9,480 nt of DNA from Hyphomicrobiales bacterium (lineage in GTDB: Bacteria; Pseudomonadota; Alphaproteobacteria; Rhizobiales; Aestuariivirgaceae), in the NCBI GenBank assembly GCA_012032065.1, contig JAAURV010000098.1, positions 1 through 9,480 of the forward strand, written 5' to 3'. The notes under the pieces are model-generated. The model saw only the letters and a list, made by a program, of their open reading frames with translations. It did no database searches and was not told where the DNA came from. The position numbers and the translations under genes were made by a program. Below, piece by piece: positions 1-7,063 of this stretch (within the stretch, counting starts at the first letter, position 1; each line of letters starts with the position of its first letter).

Positions 1-684
1 GCGCGCTCGCGTTCGGGCGGCGGCGGGGCACCTCCTCGCAGCGCGTTCTTCGGCGCCGATCGACTTCGACTTTGCGCGACTCGGCATCTTCCTCCACCAC
101 CTCGACGCCATTGCCCATTGTCGCCGGGCAATCCGTGCTCTGGAATGAGGGGCTGTCTTGGCGATTTCGCTTTCGGCCGCGGCGCGCGCCTCGACAACTT
201 CGTCACCCGAGGATACCTCCTCGCTCGCCGAAGGAAGAGGTTCCGAACGGAGCGCTTGCGCAGGCGAGGCGTCTTCCTCGCTATCCTCTTCAGGGTCGCT
301 GTCGGAAGTGGCAGGCTCTTCTACCGCTGGCTCCTCCGCGGGAGCGGAAGCTTCGTGGCCATTGTCGTGGCCGTTATCGTCGTCATCTTCCGCGTCTTCT
401 TCTTCCTGCTCGCGCAGCAGCGCCTGACGGTCGGCGAGCGGGATCTGATAATAGTCGGGATGGATTTCAGAAAAGGCGAGGAATCCATGCCGGTTGCCGC
501 CATACTCGACGAACGCCGCCTGCAGCGACGGCTCGACGCGCGTCACTTTCGCGAGATAGATGTTGCCTTTCAGCTGTTTGCGCGAGGCGCTTTCGAAATC
601 GAACTCTTCGATGCGGTTGCCGCGGACCACCACGACACGGGTTTCTTCCGCGTGGGTGGCGTCGATGAGCATTTTGTTGCCCAT
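1..684 (-). CDS. rne: Ribonuclease E, N-terminal part (runs off left edge; probable frameshift)
   Basis: RNase E is the endoribonuclease that starts mRNA decay and processes rRNA and tRNA, and it is the scaffold of the degradosome. The start is the ATG read from 684, with AGGAG ten bases upstream (695-699). Residues 1-36 begin MGNKMLIDATHAEETRVVVV, the usual alphaproteobacterial N-terminus. Residues about 37-90 are the first half of the S1 RNA-binding domain (GNIYLAKVTRVEPSLQAAF, then GGNRHGFLAFSEIHPDYY). From about residue 91 an acidic, Ala/Pro/Glu/Ser-rich insert follows, as in other alphaproteobacterial RNase E proteins. The frame stays open to base 1. Left of about base 160, however, it turns basic and unlike the family, while another frame gives an acidic stretch (VEVVEEDAESRKVEV) and then EEVPRRRPN, which resembles the usual end of the insert. 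A lost base near 149-160 is likely. The catalytic DNase I-like and Zn-link regions lie outside the window. The identity is firm; the reading of bases 1-160 is not. Confidence 0.9.
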   Translation of the reverse strand, partial: MGNKMLIDATHAEETRVVVVRGNRIEEFDFESASRKQLKGNIYLAKVTRVEPSLQAAFVEYGGNRHGFLAFSEIHPDYYQIPLADRQALLREQEEEDAEDDDDNGHDNGHEASAPAEEPAVEEPATSDSDPEEDSEEDASPAQALRSEPLPSASEEVSSGDEVVEARAAAESEIAKTAPHSRARIARRQWAMASRWWRKMPSRAKSKSIGAEERAARRCPAAARTRAR

Positions 685-735
685 GAGAGACTTACTCCTG
701 CGCGGCCTGGCGGACCTTCCGGCGTTTCCTTAGCT

Positions 736-770
736 CCGGTTTCGAGAGAAACGGCGGCGGTTTCGGCCGG
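736..770 (-). promoter_or_regulatory. Candidate rne leader structure with alternative hairpins
   Basis: Plus-strand elements in order are CCGG (736-739), GTTTC (739-743), GAAAC (748-752), GTTTC (760-764) and CCGG (767-770). The middle GAAAC can pair with either GTTTC, giving a 4-base or a 7-base loop, and the outer CCGG copies can pair with each other. The element lies 52-86 bases upstream of the rne ATG, so it would be in the rne 5' untranslated region. It may be a structured leader; its role is unknown and the stems are short. Confidence 0.35.
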
Positions 771-967
771 CCTGCGCGATATGGGGTCAATGGCGGTGCC
801 GGCAGCGAGCCAGTTGCGCGCGGAAGCCATCGTCTGGGCTTCCCTGCAAACTGTCGCGGCGGAGTGGGCCATGACCTGAATTACCTTTATGTCCACTTCG
901 CGATGGAAGGGACGGTTCACACTTGCCCTTTGGCGCCCGTGGCACCGGGGGCATCAAAGCCGCCTGC

Positions 968-1008
968 CAATGCGGCCCAACTAAACGCGTCCCGCAATGC
1001 GGCCCAAC
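968..1008. repeat. 14-base direct repeat, two copies 27 bases apart
   Basis: The sequence CAATGCGGCCCAAC occurs exactly at 968-981 and again at 995-1008, separated by 13 bases. It lies in the rne/amidase intergenic region. It could be a tandem binding site or a leftover of duplication. I do not recognise it as a known operator. Confidence 0.6.
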
Positions 1009-1131
1009 CGGCCTCCGGACTTGCGGAACACGAAACTGTCAGTCTTTGCAACCTTTGCGCTAGAATCGCGGTGGTTCCTCGGACATTCCATTACTAGTGT
1101 CGGGATTTCCGGATTGCAAGGCGAACTATCC

Positions 1132-1158
1132 CCTTGGGCAGGCGGGCCGAAACCAAGG
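1132..1158. repeat. Inverted repeat CCTTGG-N15-CCAAGG
   Basis: A perfect 6-base inverted repeat (1132-1137 and 1153-1158) lies 55 bases before the amidase ATG. It could be a leader hairpin or a protein-binding palindrome. No T-run follows on either side, so a terminator is unlikely. Confidence 0.35.
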
Positions 1159-1213
1159 ATTAACCACAAGCCCGCTAGCTTAACGGCAGAGGTTCAAGGG
1201 TTTCGCAACGCAC

Positions 1214-2524
1214 ATGCCCGCGCGCCGTGCTTACGAGAGGCTCTGCCGGTCGGTAGTAACTCTCTGCATAGCAACGATAATTTGGCTTCTGCAGGCGCCG
1301 CCCGCGGAACTGCTGGCGGCTGAGCTCCAGGCAACGGCGGCAAGGATTGCCGGCGACGAGACCCGCACCCGCTTCGTCGCCGACATTTCCAAGCCCGCAA
1401 GTTACAGCGTCTATGTCCTGCCCGATCCCTTCCGGGTGGTGATCGACTTGCCGGAGACCGATTTCCTGTTTCCGGCAGGGGCGGGAAAGAAAGTGCGCGG
1501 CCTCGTGAGAGAGTTCCGCTACGGCTCTCTGGAAGGTGGGCGGTCCCGTATCGTGATCGACACGAATGGCCCAGCACTGATCGAGAAATCCTATCTGGTC
1601 GAGGCGGGAAGCGATAAGCCGGCGCGCCTGGTCGTCGATCTGGTTGTGGCGACTGAAGAGACATTCCTTGCGAGTTTCGGCGAAGCCAAGCCGCCCGAGG
1701 CCGATCCGGAAGAGCGCGCCAAGCAAAGTGCGGCGCTCGAAACTTCGCCCATTCCTTTCCCGAGACCGAAGCCCGGCAGCGAACCTGCGGCTCCGAAACA
1801 GGAGGCAACTGTTCCCGAGCGCGTGAAAACCCGCAAGCTCATCGTCATCGATCCAGGCCACGGCGGCATCGATCCAGGAGCGATTGGCGCAAAGGGCACG
1901 CGCGAAAAGGAAGTGGTGCTCGTCTTCGGCAAGGCTTTTCGCGACGCGCTTGCGGCGTCGGGCAAATACGATGTGGTGATGACAAGGAACGATGACCGCT
2001 TCCTGTCATTGAAAGATCGCGTTGGCATTGCTCGCCAGAAACAGGCCGATCTGTTCATTGCGATCCACGCCGATACGGTGCGCGGCCAGTCGGCAAGGGG
2101 TGCCACCGTCTACACCCTCTCCAAGAAAGCCTCCGACGCGGAAGCCGAAGCTTTGGCCCAGAAGGAAAACGCCGCCGACATCATCGGCGGCGTCGATGTC
2201 GAAGGCGAGAACCAGGAAGTGACCGACATCCTGATCGATTTGGTCCAGCGCGAAACCAAGAACCATTCGATCTCCTTCGCCAAGAAGGCAGTGGGCGAGT
2301 TGAAGCAGGCAACCCGCATGACCGGCAAACCGCTGCGCTCGGCCGGCTTCGTGGTGCTGAAAGCTCCGGACGTGCCTTCGGTGCTGATCGAATTGGGCTT
2401 CCTTTCCAGCCGCGCCGACGAAGAACAGCTGACCTCGCCCAAATGGCGGAAAGGTGTCGCGCATTCTCTCACCAAGGCGATCGACCGATATTTTTCCACT
2501 GAAGTCGCGGCGACTAGGGAGTAG
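1214..2524 (+). CDS. amiC: N-acetylmuramoyl-L-alanine amidase, AMIN plus amidase_3 (AmiC-like)
   Basis: This 436-residue periplasmic amidase cleaves the bond between muramic acid and the stem peptide, mainly to split septal peptidoglycan in daughter-cell separation. Residues 1-36 look like a signal peptide: a basic start (MPARRAYERLCR), a hydrophobic core at about 14-28, then an Ala-rich cleavage region. Residues about 40-145 form an AMIN domain, which targets AmiC-type enzymes to the division site. A charged, Pro-rich linker covers about 146-205. The catalytic amidase_3 domain spans about 207-430, with VIDPGHGGIDPGAIG (Zn ligand His216), the REKEVVL motif (Glu231), FIAIHAD (His285) and VLIELGFLSS (catalytic Glu393). 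All key residues are present and the length is normal. The ATG at 1214 is the only sensible start, as no in-frame start codon lies just upstream; its ribosome site is weak (AAGGG, 13 bases before). It is divergent from rne, an order seen in many Rhizobiales. Amidases of this class are often activated by LytM/EnvC partners, none of which is here. Confidence 0.93.
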   Translation: MPARRAYERLCRSVVTLCIATIIWLLQAPPAELLAAELQATAARIAGDETRTRFVADISKPASYSVYVLPDPFRVVIDLPETDFLFPAGAGKKVRGLVREFRYGSLEGGRSRIVIDTNGPALIEKSYLVEAGSDKPARLVVDLVVATEETFLASFGEAKPPEADPEERAKQSAALETSPIPFPRPKPGSEPAAPKQEATVPERVKTRKLIVIDPGHGGIDPGAIGAKGTREKEVVLVFGKAFRDALAASGKYDVVMTRNDDRFLSLKDRVGIARQKQADLFIAIHADTVRGQSARGATVYTLSKKASDAEAEALAQKENAADIIGGVDVEGENQEVTDILIDLVQRETKNHSISFAKKAVGELKQATRMTGKPLRSAGFVVLKAPDVPSVLIELGFLSSRADEEQLTSPKWRKGVAHSLTKAIDRYFSTEVAATRE

Positions 2525-2569
2525 TCGAGCCGGCAGGTGTCAGCCTGTTTGCGTGAATTTCGGGCAGCA

Positions 2570-2598
2570 TTGGCTAGAGCCGCCGTCCCTCATATAAG
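2570..2598 (+). promoter_or_regulatory. Candidate sigma-70-type promoter for aroQ-accB-accC-aat
   Basis: TTGGCT (2570-2575) and TATAAG (2593-2598) are separated by 17 bases and end 26 bases before the aroQ ATG. The site lies in the 100-base gap after the amidase gene, the only substantial gap before the four-gene unit. Assigned by consensus match only. Confidence 0.4.
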
Positions 2599-2624
2599 AA
2601 GAGCTGGAGAGGGAATCGGGGGAC

Positions 2625-3074
2625 ATGAACACAATCTACATTTTGAACGGTCCGAACCTGAACCTGCTGGGATCGCGGGAGACTTCGGTTTATGGGACCG
2701 AGACCATCGCATCGCTGGCCGAACGCTGCCACAAACGGGGCAAGGGGCTGGGGCTCACTTGCGATTTCCGGCAGTCCAACAGCGAAGGCCAGATGATCGA
2801 CTGGATTCACGAAGCCAAGGACCGCGCTTCCGCGATCCTGATCAATGCCGGCGGCTACACCCACACGTCGGTGGCAATACATGACGCGCTCAGGGCGGTG
2901 GCGCTTCCAACGGTGGAAGTCCATCTCTCCAACATTTACAAGCGCGAGCCGTTCCGCCATCACTCCTATGTCTCGCTCGTGGCCGAAGGGGTGATCTGCG
3001 GCATGGGCGGTCTTGGATACGAACTGGCGCTGGAAGCCCTGGCAGCCCATCTGAAATCCGCGAGAAAGGCGTAA
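2625..3074 (+). CDS. aroQ: 3-dehydroquinate dehydratase, type II
   Basis: This cytoplasmic enzyme of the shikimate pathway converts 3-dehydroquinate to 3-dehydroshikimate through an enolate intermediate. It normally forms a dodecamer. The 149-residue length is typical of type II enzymes. Visible signatures are LNGPNLNLLGSRE at residues 7-19, with the lid Arg18 and catalytic Tyr23 (SVYGT), the QSNSEGQMIDWIHEA segment at 50-64, INAGGYTHTSVAIHDAL with Asn74 and His80, and VEVHLSNIYKRE with catalytic His100. No key residue is missing. The ATG is preceded by GGAGAGGG (2606-2613) and starts the protein directly at the conserved N-terminal strand, so the start is secure. It is the first gene of a tight unit: its TAA is three bases before accB. 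The link to fatty-acid genes is positional and, as I recall, common in Rhizobiales. Confidence 0.95.
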   Translation: MNTIYILNGPNLNLLGSRETSVYGTETIASLAERCHKRGKGLGLTCDFRQSNSEGQMIDWIHEAKDRASAILINAGGYTHTSVAIHDALRAVALPTVEVHLSNIYKREPFRHHSYVSLVAEGVICGMGGLGYELALEALAAHLKSARKA

Positions 3075-3077
3075 CGC

Positions 3078-3554
3078 ATGGCGGCCAAGAAAACTGCTCC
3101 ACCCAAGAAGAGCGATCCGGCACTCGACCTGATCCGCAGCCTTGCGGCTATCCTGGGCGAAACCGGCCTTTCGGAAATTGAGCTTGAGCGGAAAGGCACG
3201 CGCTTTCGCGTGAGCCGCGCCATGGCCGCGGCTACAACCGTCCATGTCCCCGCTCCACACCTGCACCATTCAGCTCCGGTCGTGACTGTGGCAGCCGCTC
3301 CGGCTCCGGCTGGCGATCATCCGGGGGCGGTGAAATCTCCCATGGTCGGCACCATTTATCTCTCCTCGGCTCCGGGAACGCCGCCCTTCATTCAGGTGGG
3401 CGCCGAAGTGAAACAGGGTCAGACACTGCTCATCATCGAAGCGATGAAAACGATGAATCAGATTCCATCGCCGGCCAGCGGCAAGATCACTCAGATCCTC
3501 GTCGAAAACGGGCAACCGGTCGAATTCGGCGAAGCGCTCGTGGTGATCGAGTAA
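3078..3554 (+). CDS. accB: Biotin carboxyl carrier protein of acetyl-CoA carboxylase
   Basis: AccB carries the biotin arm that moves CO2 from biotin carboxylase (AccC) to the carboxyltransferase AccAD, making malonyl-CoA for fatty-acid synthesis. The protein has 158 residues. Residues about 14-48 match the conserved N-terminal segment (ALDLIRSLAAILGETGLSEI). Residues about 49-84 are an Ala/Pro linker with several His residues. Residues about 85-158 form the biotinyl domain, with KSPMVGTIYLSSAPG including the thumb region typical of AccB. The EAMKTMN site has Lys124 as the residue biotinylated by BirA. The family-length C-terminus ends in FGEALVVIE. It starts three bases after aroQ and ends three bases before accC, so all are surely co-transcribed and probably translationally coupled. 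Confidence 0.96.
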   Translation: MAAKKTAPPKKSDPALDLIRSLAAILGETGLSEIELERKGTRFRVSRAMAAATTVHVPAPHLHHSAPVVTVAAAPAPAGDHPGAVKSPMVGTIYLSSAPGTPPFIQVGAEVKQGQTLLIIEAMKTMNQIPSPASGKITQILVENGQPVEFGEALVVIE

Positions 3555-3557
3555 GCG

Positions 3558-4901
3558 ATGTTCGAGAAGGTCCTCATCGCCAATCGCGGCGAAATCGCAC
3601 TGCGCGTGCTGCGCGCCTGCCGCGAGCTCGGCATCCAGACGGTCGCCGTGCATTCGACCGCCGATGCCGAAGCGATGCATGTCAGGCTGGCGGACGAAAG
3701 TGTCTGCATCGGTCCGCCGCCGGCGCGCGACAGTTATCTCAATATTCCCTCGATCGTCGCGGCCTGCGAGATCACCGGCGCGGAAGCGGTGCATCCGGGA
3801 TATGGTTTCCTTTCCGAAAACGCCAGGTTCGCTGGCATTCTCGCCGAACATGGAATCAAGTTCATCGGCCCATCGGCGGAACACATCCGCATCATGGGCG
3901 ACAAGATCGAAGCCAAACGCACCGCCAAGGCGCTCGGCATTCCGGTGGTGCCTGGATCGGAAGGCGGTGTCGCCACCGTCGACGAAGCGCGCAAGGTCGC
4001 GAGTGACATCGGTTATCCCGTGATCATCAAGGCAACGGCGGGTGGCGGCGGGCGCGGCATGAAAGTGGCGCGCAGCGAGAGCGAACTCGAAACCGCCGTC
4101 AACACCGCGCAATCGGAAGCCAAGGCCGCCTTCGGCAACGGCGATGTCTATGTCGAGAAATATCTCGAGAAGCCGCGCCATATCGAAATTCAGGTGCTGG
4201 GCGATGGCAAGGGCAATGCCGTACATCTGGGCGAGCGCGACTGCTCGCTGCAGCGCCGCCATCAGAAGGTGTGGGAAGAGGCCCTTTCGCCGGCGCTCAA
4301 TGCGCAACAGCGCAGCAGCATCGGAAGCCGCGTCGCCAAAGCCATGGCGGAACTCGGCTACGAGGGCGTGGGTACGATCGAGTTTCTTTACGAGAATGGC
4401 GAGTTCTATTTCATCGAGATGAACACGCGGTTGCAGGTCGAGCATCCGGTGACGGAATCGATCACCGGCCTCGATCTCGTGCAGGAGCAAATCCGCGTCG
4501 CATCGGGTTCGGACTTGCAGTTCACCCAGGAGAGCATCACGTTTTCGGGCCACGCCATCGAATGCCGCATCAACGCCGAGAACCCGACGACCTTCGCGCC
4601 TAGTCCCGGCCGCGTCGATGCCGTGCATTTTCCGGGCGGGCTTGGGGTGCGCGTCGACTCGGCGCTCTACTCCGGCTATCGCATCCCGCCTTACTACGAC
4701 AGCTTGATCGGCAAACTCATCGTCTCGGGCAAAACCCGCACCGAATGCATGATGCGGCTGAGGCGCGCTTTAGGCGAGTTCGTCGTCGAAGGCATCGAGA
4801 CCACCATTCCGCTGTTCCAGCAGCTTCTCGCCGAGCCCGACATCATCGACGGGCAATACGACATTCACTGGCTCGAACATTTCCTGGCCCGGAGTGCCTG
4901 A
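3558..4901 (+). CDS. accC: Biotin carboxylase subunit of acetyl-CoA carboxylase
   Basis: AccC carboxylates the biotin on AccB using ATP and bicarbonate, the first half-reaction of acetyl-CoA carboxylase. The 447 residues match the usual length. The N-terminal domain begins MFEKVLIANRGEIALRVLRA. The ATP-grasp fold shows Lys116, Lys158, the Gly-rich loop GGGGRGMK (162-169), then EKPRHIEIQVLGD with His208, GERDCSLQRRHQKVWEEA with His235, the metal ligands Glu275 and Glu287, and MNTRLQVEHPVTE with Arg291 and Glu295. Arg337, which contacts biotin and bicarbonate in the E. coli enzyme, is present in GHAIECRINAENP. Numbering is one less than in E. coli. Nothing is missing. The stop codon TGA overlaps the A of the aat ATG by one base, which suggests coupled translation. 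Confidence 0.97.
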   Translation: MFEKVLIANRGEIALRVLRACRELGIQTVAVHSTADAEAMHVRLADESVCIGPPPARDSYLNIPSIVAACEITGAEAVHPGYGFLSENARFAGILAEHGIKFIGPSAEHIRIMGDKIEAKRTAKALGIPVVPGSEGGVATVDEARKVASDIGYPVIIKATAGGGGRGMKVARSESELETAVNTAQSEAKAAFGNGDVYVEKYLEKPRHIEIQVLGDGKGNAVHLGERDCSLQRRHQKVWEEALSPALNAQQRSSIGSRVAKAMAELGYEGVGTIEFLYENGEFYFIEMNTRLQVEHPVTESITGLDLVQEQIRVASGSDLQFTQESITFSGHAIECRINAENPTTFAPSPGRVDAVHFPGGLGVRVDSALYSGYRIPPYYDSLIGKLIVSGKTRTECMMRLRRALGEFVVEGIETTIPLFQQLLAEPDIIDGQYDIHWLEHFLARSA

Positions 4902-5587
4902 TGACGTCGATCACGCCGCAAATCCTGCTCAAGGCCTATGCGGCGGGCATTTTCCCGATGGCGGAAAGTGCGGACGACAATGCGCTCTACTGGATCGAGC
5001 CGGACGAGCGCGGCGTCATTCCGCTCGATGGGCTGCATGTGTCGCGTTCTCTGCGCAAGACGGTGAAGCGGCGCGACTTCGAGGTCCGCGTCGACAGCGA
5101 TTTCGAGCACGTGATCGCTCTCTGCGCCGAGAGCACCGAGACGCGAAAGTCAACCTGGATCAACCGCCGCATCCGCGCGCTCTACAGTCAGCTCTTCAAG
5201 CTCGGATCATGCCACTCGGTCGAATGCTGGAAGGATGGCAAGCTTGTGGGCGGCCTCTACGGCGTGAAGCTCGGAGCCGCCTTTTTCGGCGAAAGCATGT
5301 TCTCGCGAGCGACCGACGCCAGCAAGGTAGCCCTCGTCCATCTCGTCGCCCGTCTCAATGCAGGAGGCTTCCGCCTGCTCGACGCACAATTCGTCAATCC
5401 ACATTTGGCGACGCTCGGCGCCGTCTCGGTCAAGAAGCAGGACTATCATCAGATGCTGAAATCGGCGCTCGAAGCCAATGCAGACTTCAAACGCTTCGAT
5501 GGCGATGGCGGTCCGGAGTTGGTGTTGTCGCTGGCGGCGGGCGAGGGAGAAAATACCCGCCAATCCCCAGCCACAATTCGCTCCTAG
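4901..5587 (+). CDS. aat: Leucyl/phenylalanyl-tRNA--protein transferase
   Basis: Aat adds Leu or Phe from aminoacyl-tRNA to proteins with N-terminal Arg or Lys, marking them for ClpS/ClpAP degradation (bacterial N-degron pathway). The protein has 228 residues. Conserved blocks are ILLKAYAAGIFPMAES (8-23), YWIEPDERGVIPLDGLHVSR (30-49), STWIN (84-88), VECWKDGKLVGGLYGVKLGA (107-126), FFGESMFSRATDASKVAL (128-145) and LLDAQFVNPHLATLGAVSV (159-177). The frame is open further upstream to 4745, but that part lies inside accC and lacks family similarity. The ATG at 4901 overlaps the accC stop and gives the normal N-terminus, so I chose it. About 25 residues at the C-terminus are Gly/Glu-rich and not conserved. 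It is the last gene of the unit, as it commonly is in alphaproteobacteria. The next gene faces it. Confidence 0.95.
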   Translation: MTSITPQILLKAYAAGIFPMAESADDNALYWIEPDERGVIPLDGLHVSRSLRKTVKRRDFEVRVDSDFEHVIALCAESTETRKSTWINRRIRALYSQLFKLGSCHSVECWKDGKLVGGLYGVKLGAAFFGESMFSRATDASKVALVHLVARLNAGGFRLLDAQFVNPHLATLGAVSVKKQDYHQMLKSALEANADFKRFDGDGGPELVLSLAAGEGENTRQSPATIRS

Positions 5588-5766
5588 CCCCTTTGCTGTT
5601 CAAGGCGGCGGAGGCTTGCGAATAAGCTGACGGGCCTATTTCTAGCGCGCTTCTTCCGGCGCAAGAGGAATGCGTTCCCCTGCTATGTTCCACATCGCCG
5701 GAGCATTCTGTTCGGCATCTGGATTTGGTTTTCGCACATTCCCCAATAAGGCGAATTGCCTATGGT

Positions 5767-6903
5767 TCAGCTTGTTGCTTCGCTGACGTGGCCGCGCTGT
5801 GCCTTGTCTTCAAGCCTGCCTTCGAGTTCCTTGCGCAACGCCGCTCCGATTTTCCGTTTGCCGAACACGTCCTGATAATCCGAGAGTTCCAGGGCGTTGC
5901 GGCCACGTTGACTGAGTTGATAGGCAGCCTTGCGGGCAATTTCGAACGCGGTCGGCGGTTCGCCGATCTTTCCGGCCGTGTCGGCCAGCCAGTTGCCGGG
6001 CCGCGCCACCATTTCCGCGGCCAATGCGGCCCACAGGCGCGCATCCGGTGTTGCGAGATCGGCGGCGGGAAAGCGGATCGTGGCGACTTCGGACTTGCCA
6101 TCCTCCTGCCAGGCGTCTGCCATGTTGCTGGTCGACGTGCGTTTTTCGTCCACGAAGGGAATCCAGTAGACGGTGTAGTTAATGTCGCCGGCTTTCTGCC
6201 GCGCCCGCCAATCCCGCGTGAGGTGATCGGCGGCTGCATGCAGGCCAGGCGAGTGATTGTCATCGGCCTCCGGGACGAAGGAGAATTTGCCGACACTTCC
6301 GCCAGCTTCAAAAATGCCGGTCCAATAGGGTTGAACAGCGGTCGACGAGCGGAAGGTGCGGAATGTCTGGCGCACCACATGCGCGACCGTGCGGGTAGCG
6401 CCTACTAGGCCCATGCGCTTCGTCAATGCGGCGATGAGCCGTGCCTGTTCTTCCGCGAGTTGGAACGGGCCATCGGCGGCCGAAGCATGGCCGGTCGCGA
6501 ACAGCAGGTCGACGAACTCGGTGTGCGTATCAGTAGGCGCCGCCGGATCGTTGATCGACAGAAAATCGATCTGCCGGCCATCCGCGAGAAAGGAGAACCG
6601 CAATCCCAGAAAGTCGGGCTGGGCTTCGCTGTGCGGCGTGCCAAGACCCGTGGATACGCGCCCAATTCCGAAATGCTCCGTTCCTGGGACGAATAGGCCG
6701 ATGCCCGTTAGGTTCGGCGGCAACGCATCGGCAATTCTCATGACCACCGGTCCACCGGCAATCTGGTACTGATGCGCCACTCTGTCAGGCACCTGCAGAT
6801 TGGCATGATTGTCCGCCAGGGTCCGCTGAATATCGGCGAGCTCGGAAACGTCCTCGTGGATTGCCTTCAACTCGGCGGCTGATGGCCGGAATGGGCACGG
6901 CAT
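5767..6903 (-). CDS. Catalase-superfamily protein, y4iL-like
   Basis: A 378-residue protein whose core follows the small, divergent catalase-like family (y4iL type), not typical KatA/KatE catalases. Alignable parts by eye are VPDRVAHQYQIAG (38-50), where His44 matches the distal haem His of catalases; LFVPGTEHFGIGRVSTGLGT (70-89), where Arg82 and STG match the catalase RFST segment; PDFLGLRFSFLADGR (96-110); and DFLSINDPAAPTDTHTEFVD (113-132), where Asn118 matches the active-site Asn region. Residues about 258-335 (NMADAWQEDGKSEVATI, then EPPTAFEIARKAAYQLS) match the C-terminal part of y4iL-like proteins. I cannot confidently place the proximal haem Tyr; Tyr193 in QPYWTG is a guess. No signal peptide is visible. 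Catalase or peroxidase activity is therefore unproven. The ATG has an excellent site, GGAGG, about seven bases upstream. It is a single gene convergent with aat and divergent from the PBP1A gene, so it is probably its own transcription unit. Confidence 0.75.
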   Translation of the reverse strand: MPCPFRPSAAELKAIHEDVSELADIQRTLADNHANLQVPDRVAHQYQIAGGPVVMRIADALPPNLTGIGLFVPGTEHFGIGRVSTGLGTPHSEAQPDFLGLRFSFLADGRQIDFLSINDPAAPTDTHTEFVDLLFATGHASAADGPFQLAEEQARLIAALTKRMGLVGATRTVAHVVRQTFRTFRSSTAVQPYWTGIFEAGGSVGKFSFVPEADDNHSPGLHAAADHLTRDWRARQKAGDINYTVYWIPFVDEKRTSTSNMADAWQEDGKSEVATIRFPAADLATPDARLWAALAAEMVARPGNWLADTAGKIGEPPTAFEIARKAAYQLSQRGRNALELSDYQDVFGKRKIGAALRKELEGRLEDKAQRGHVSEATS

Positions 6904-6933
6904 GGCGCTCCTCCATTCGGAAAACTGATACGC

Positions 6934-6962
6934 GAGATATTAAGGCCCTTCGCGCCGTCAAG
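6934..6962 (-). promoter_or_regulatory. Candidate promoter of the catalase-like gene
   Basis: On the minus strand CTTGAC (6957-6962) and TATCTC (6934-6939) are separated by 17 bases. CTTGAC is the preferred -35 box of alphaproteobacterial housekeeping sigma factor. The -10 box lies about 30 bases before the ATG, leaving a short leader with a strong GGAGG site. Assigned by consensus only. Confidence 0.4.
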
Positions 6963-7003
6963 AAGTGGCTTATAGCACATTTGTGTCCTGCCGCGATTGC
7001 CGC

Positions 7004-7030
7004 TTGGAGGCCACAATCCATTCCTATAGA
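7004..7030 (+). promoter_or_regulatory. Weak candidate promoter of the PBP1A gene
   Basis: TTGGAG (7004-7009) and TATAGA (7025-7030) are 15 bases apart, or 16 if CTTGGA is taken as the -35 box. The spacing is slightly short. The site lies 33 bases before the PBP1A ATG in the 160-base divergent gap, where a plus-strand promoter is expected. Confidence 0.25.
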
Positions 7031-7063
7031 AGGCCCCTCACGTGAGACGGGATTTGACGGCTG

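Larger units (their letters stand above)
685..1213. other. Divergent intergenic region between rne and the amidase gene
   Basis: This 529-base stretch separates two divergent genes and should hold the promoters and leaders of both. I see no convincing coding sequence: the short open frames in it lack a good ribosome binding site and recognisable protein motifs. It contains a GTTTC/GAAAC inverted-repeat cluster near the rne start, a 14-base direct repeat at 968-1008 and a 6-base inverted repeat at 1132-1158. A TAGAAT hexamer at 1061-1066 could be a plus-strand -10 box, but no good -35 lies at the right distance. A long rne leader would fit the known feedback control of rne mRNA by RNase E in enterobacteria; that is an analogy, not something seen here. 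Confidence 0.6.

Noticed and set aside
118..879. Plus-strand open frame of 253 codons over rne
   Set aside because: It runs against the clear RNase E N-terminus and is rich in Arg, Val and Phe as expected of an antisense reading of an acidic insert.
864..1169. Small open frames in the rne/amiC gap (864-1097 plus, 981-1169 minus)
   Set aside because: No ribosome site, no motif, and the repeat at 968-1008 lies across them. They are probably chance frames.
3270..4628. Long minus-strand open frame of 452 codons
   Set aside because: It lies opposite accB and accC, which carry full catalytic motifs. Its composition (rich in His, Arg, Asp, Ala and Phe) is what a reverse reading of a GC-rich gene gives.
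4745..4900. N-terminal extension of aat back to 4745
   Set aside because: It is an out-of-frame reading of the end of accC, and the family N-terminus begins at the ATG at 4901.
5746..5763. Possible terminator between aat and the catalase-like gene (AGGC-GAATT-GCCT)
   Set aside because: The stem is only four bases plus a bulged AT extension and no T-run follows on either strand.
5725..6408. Plus-strand open frame of 227 codons
   Set aside because: It overlaps the catalase-like gene on the other strand, which has a strong ribosome site and recognisable motifs.
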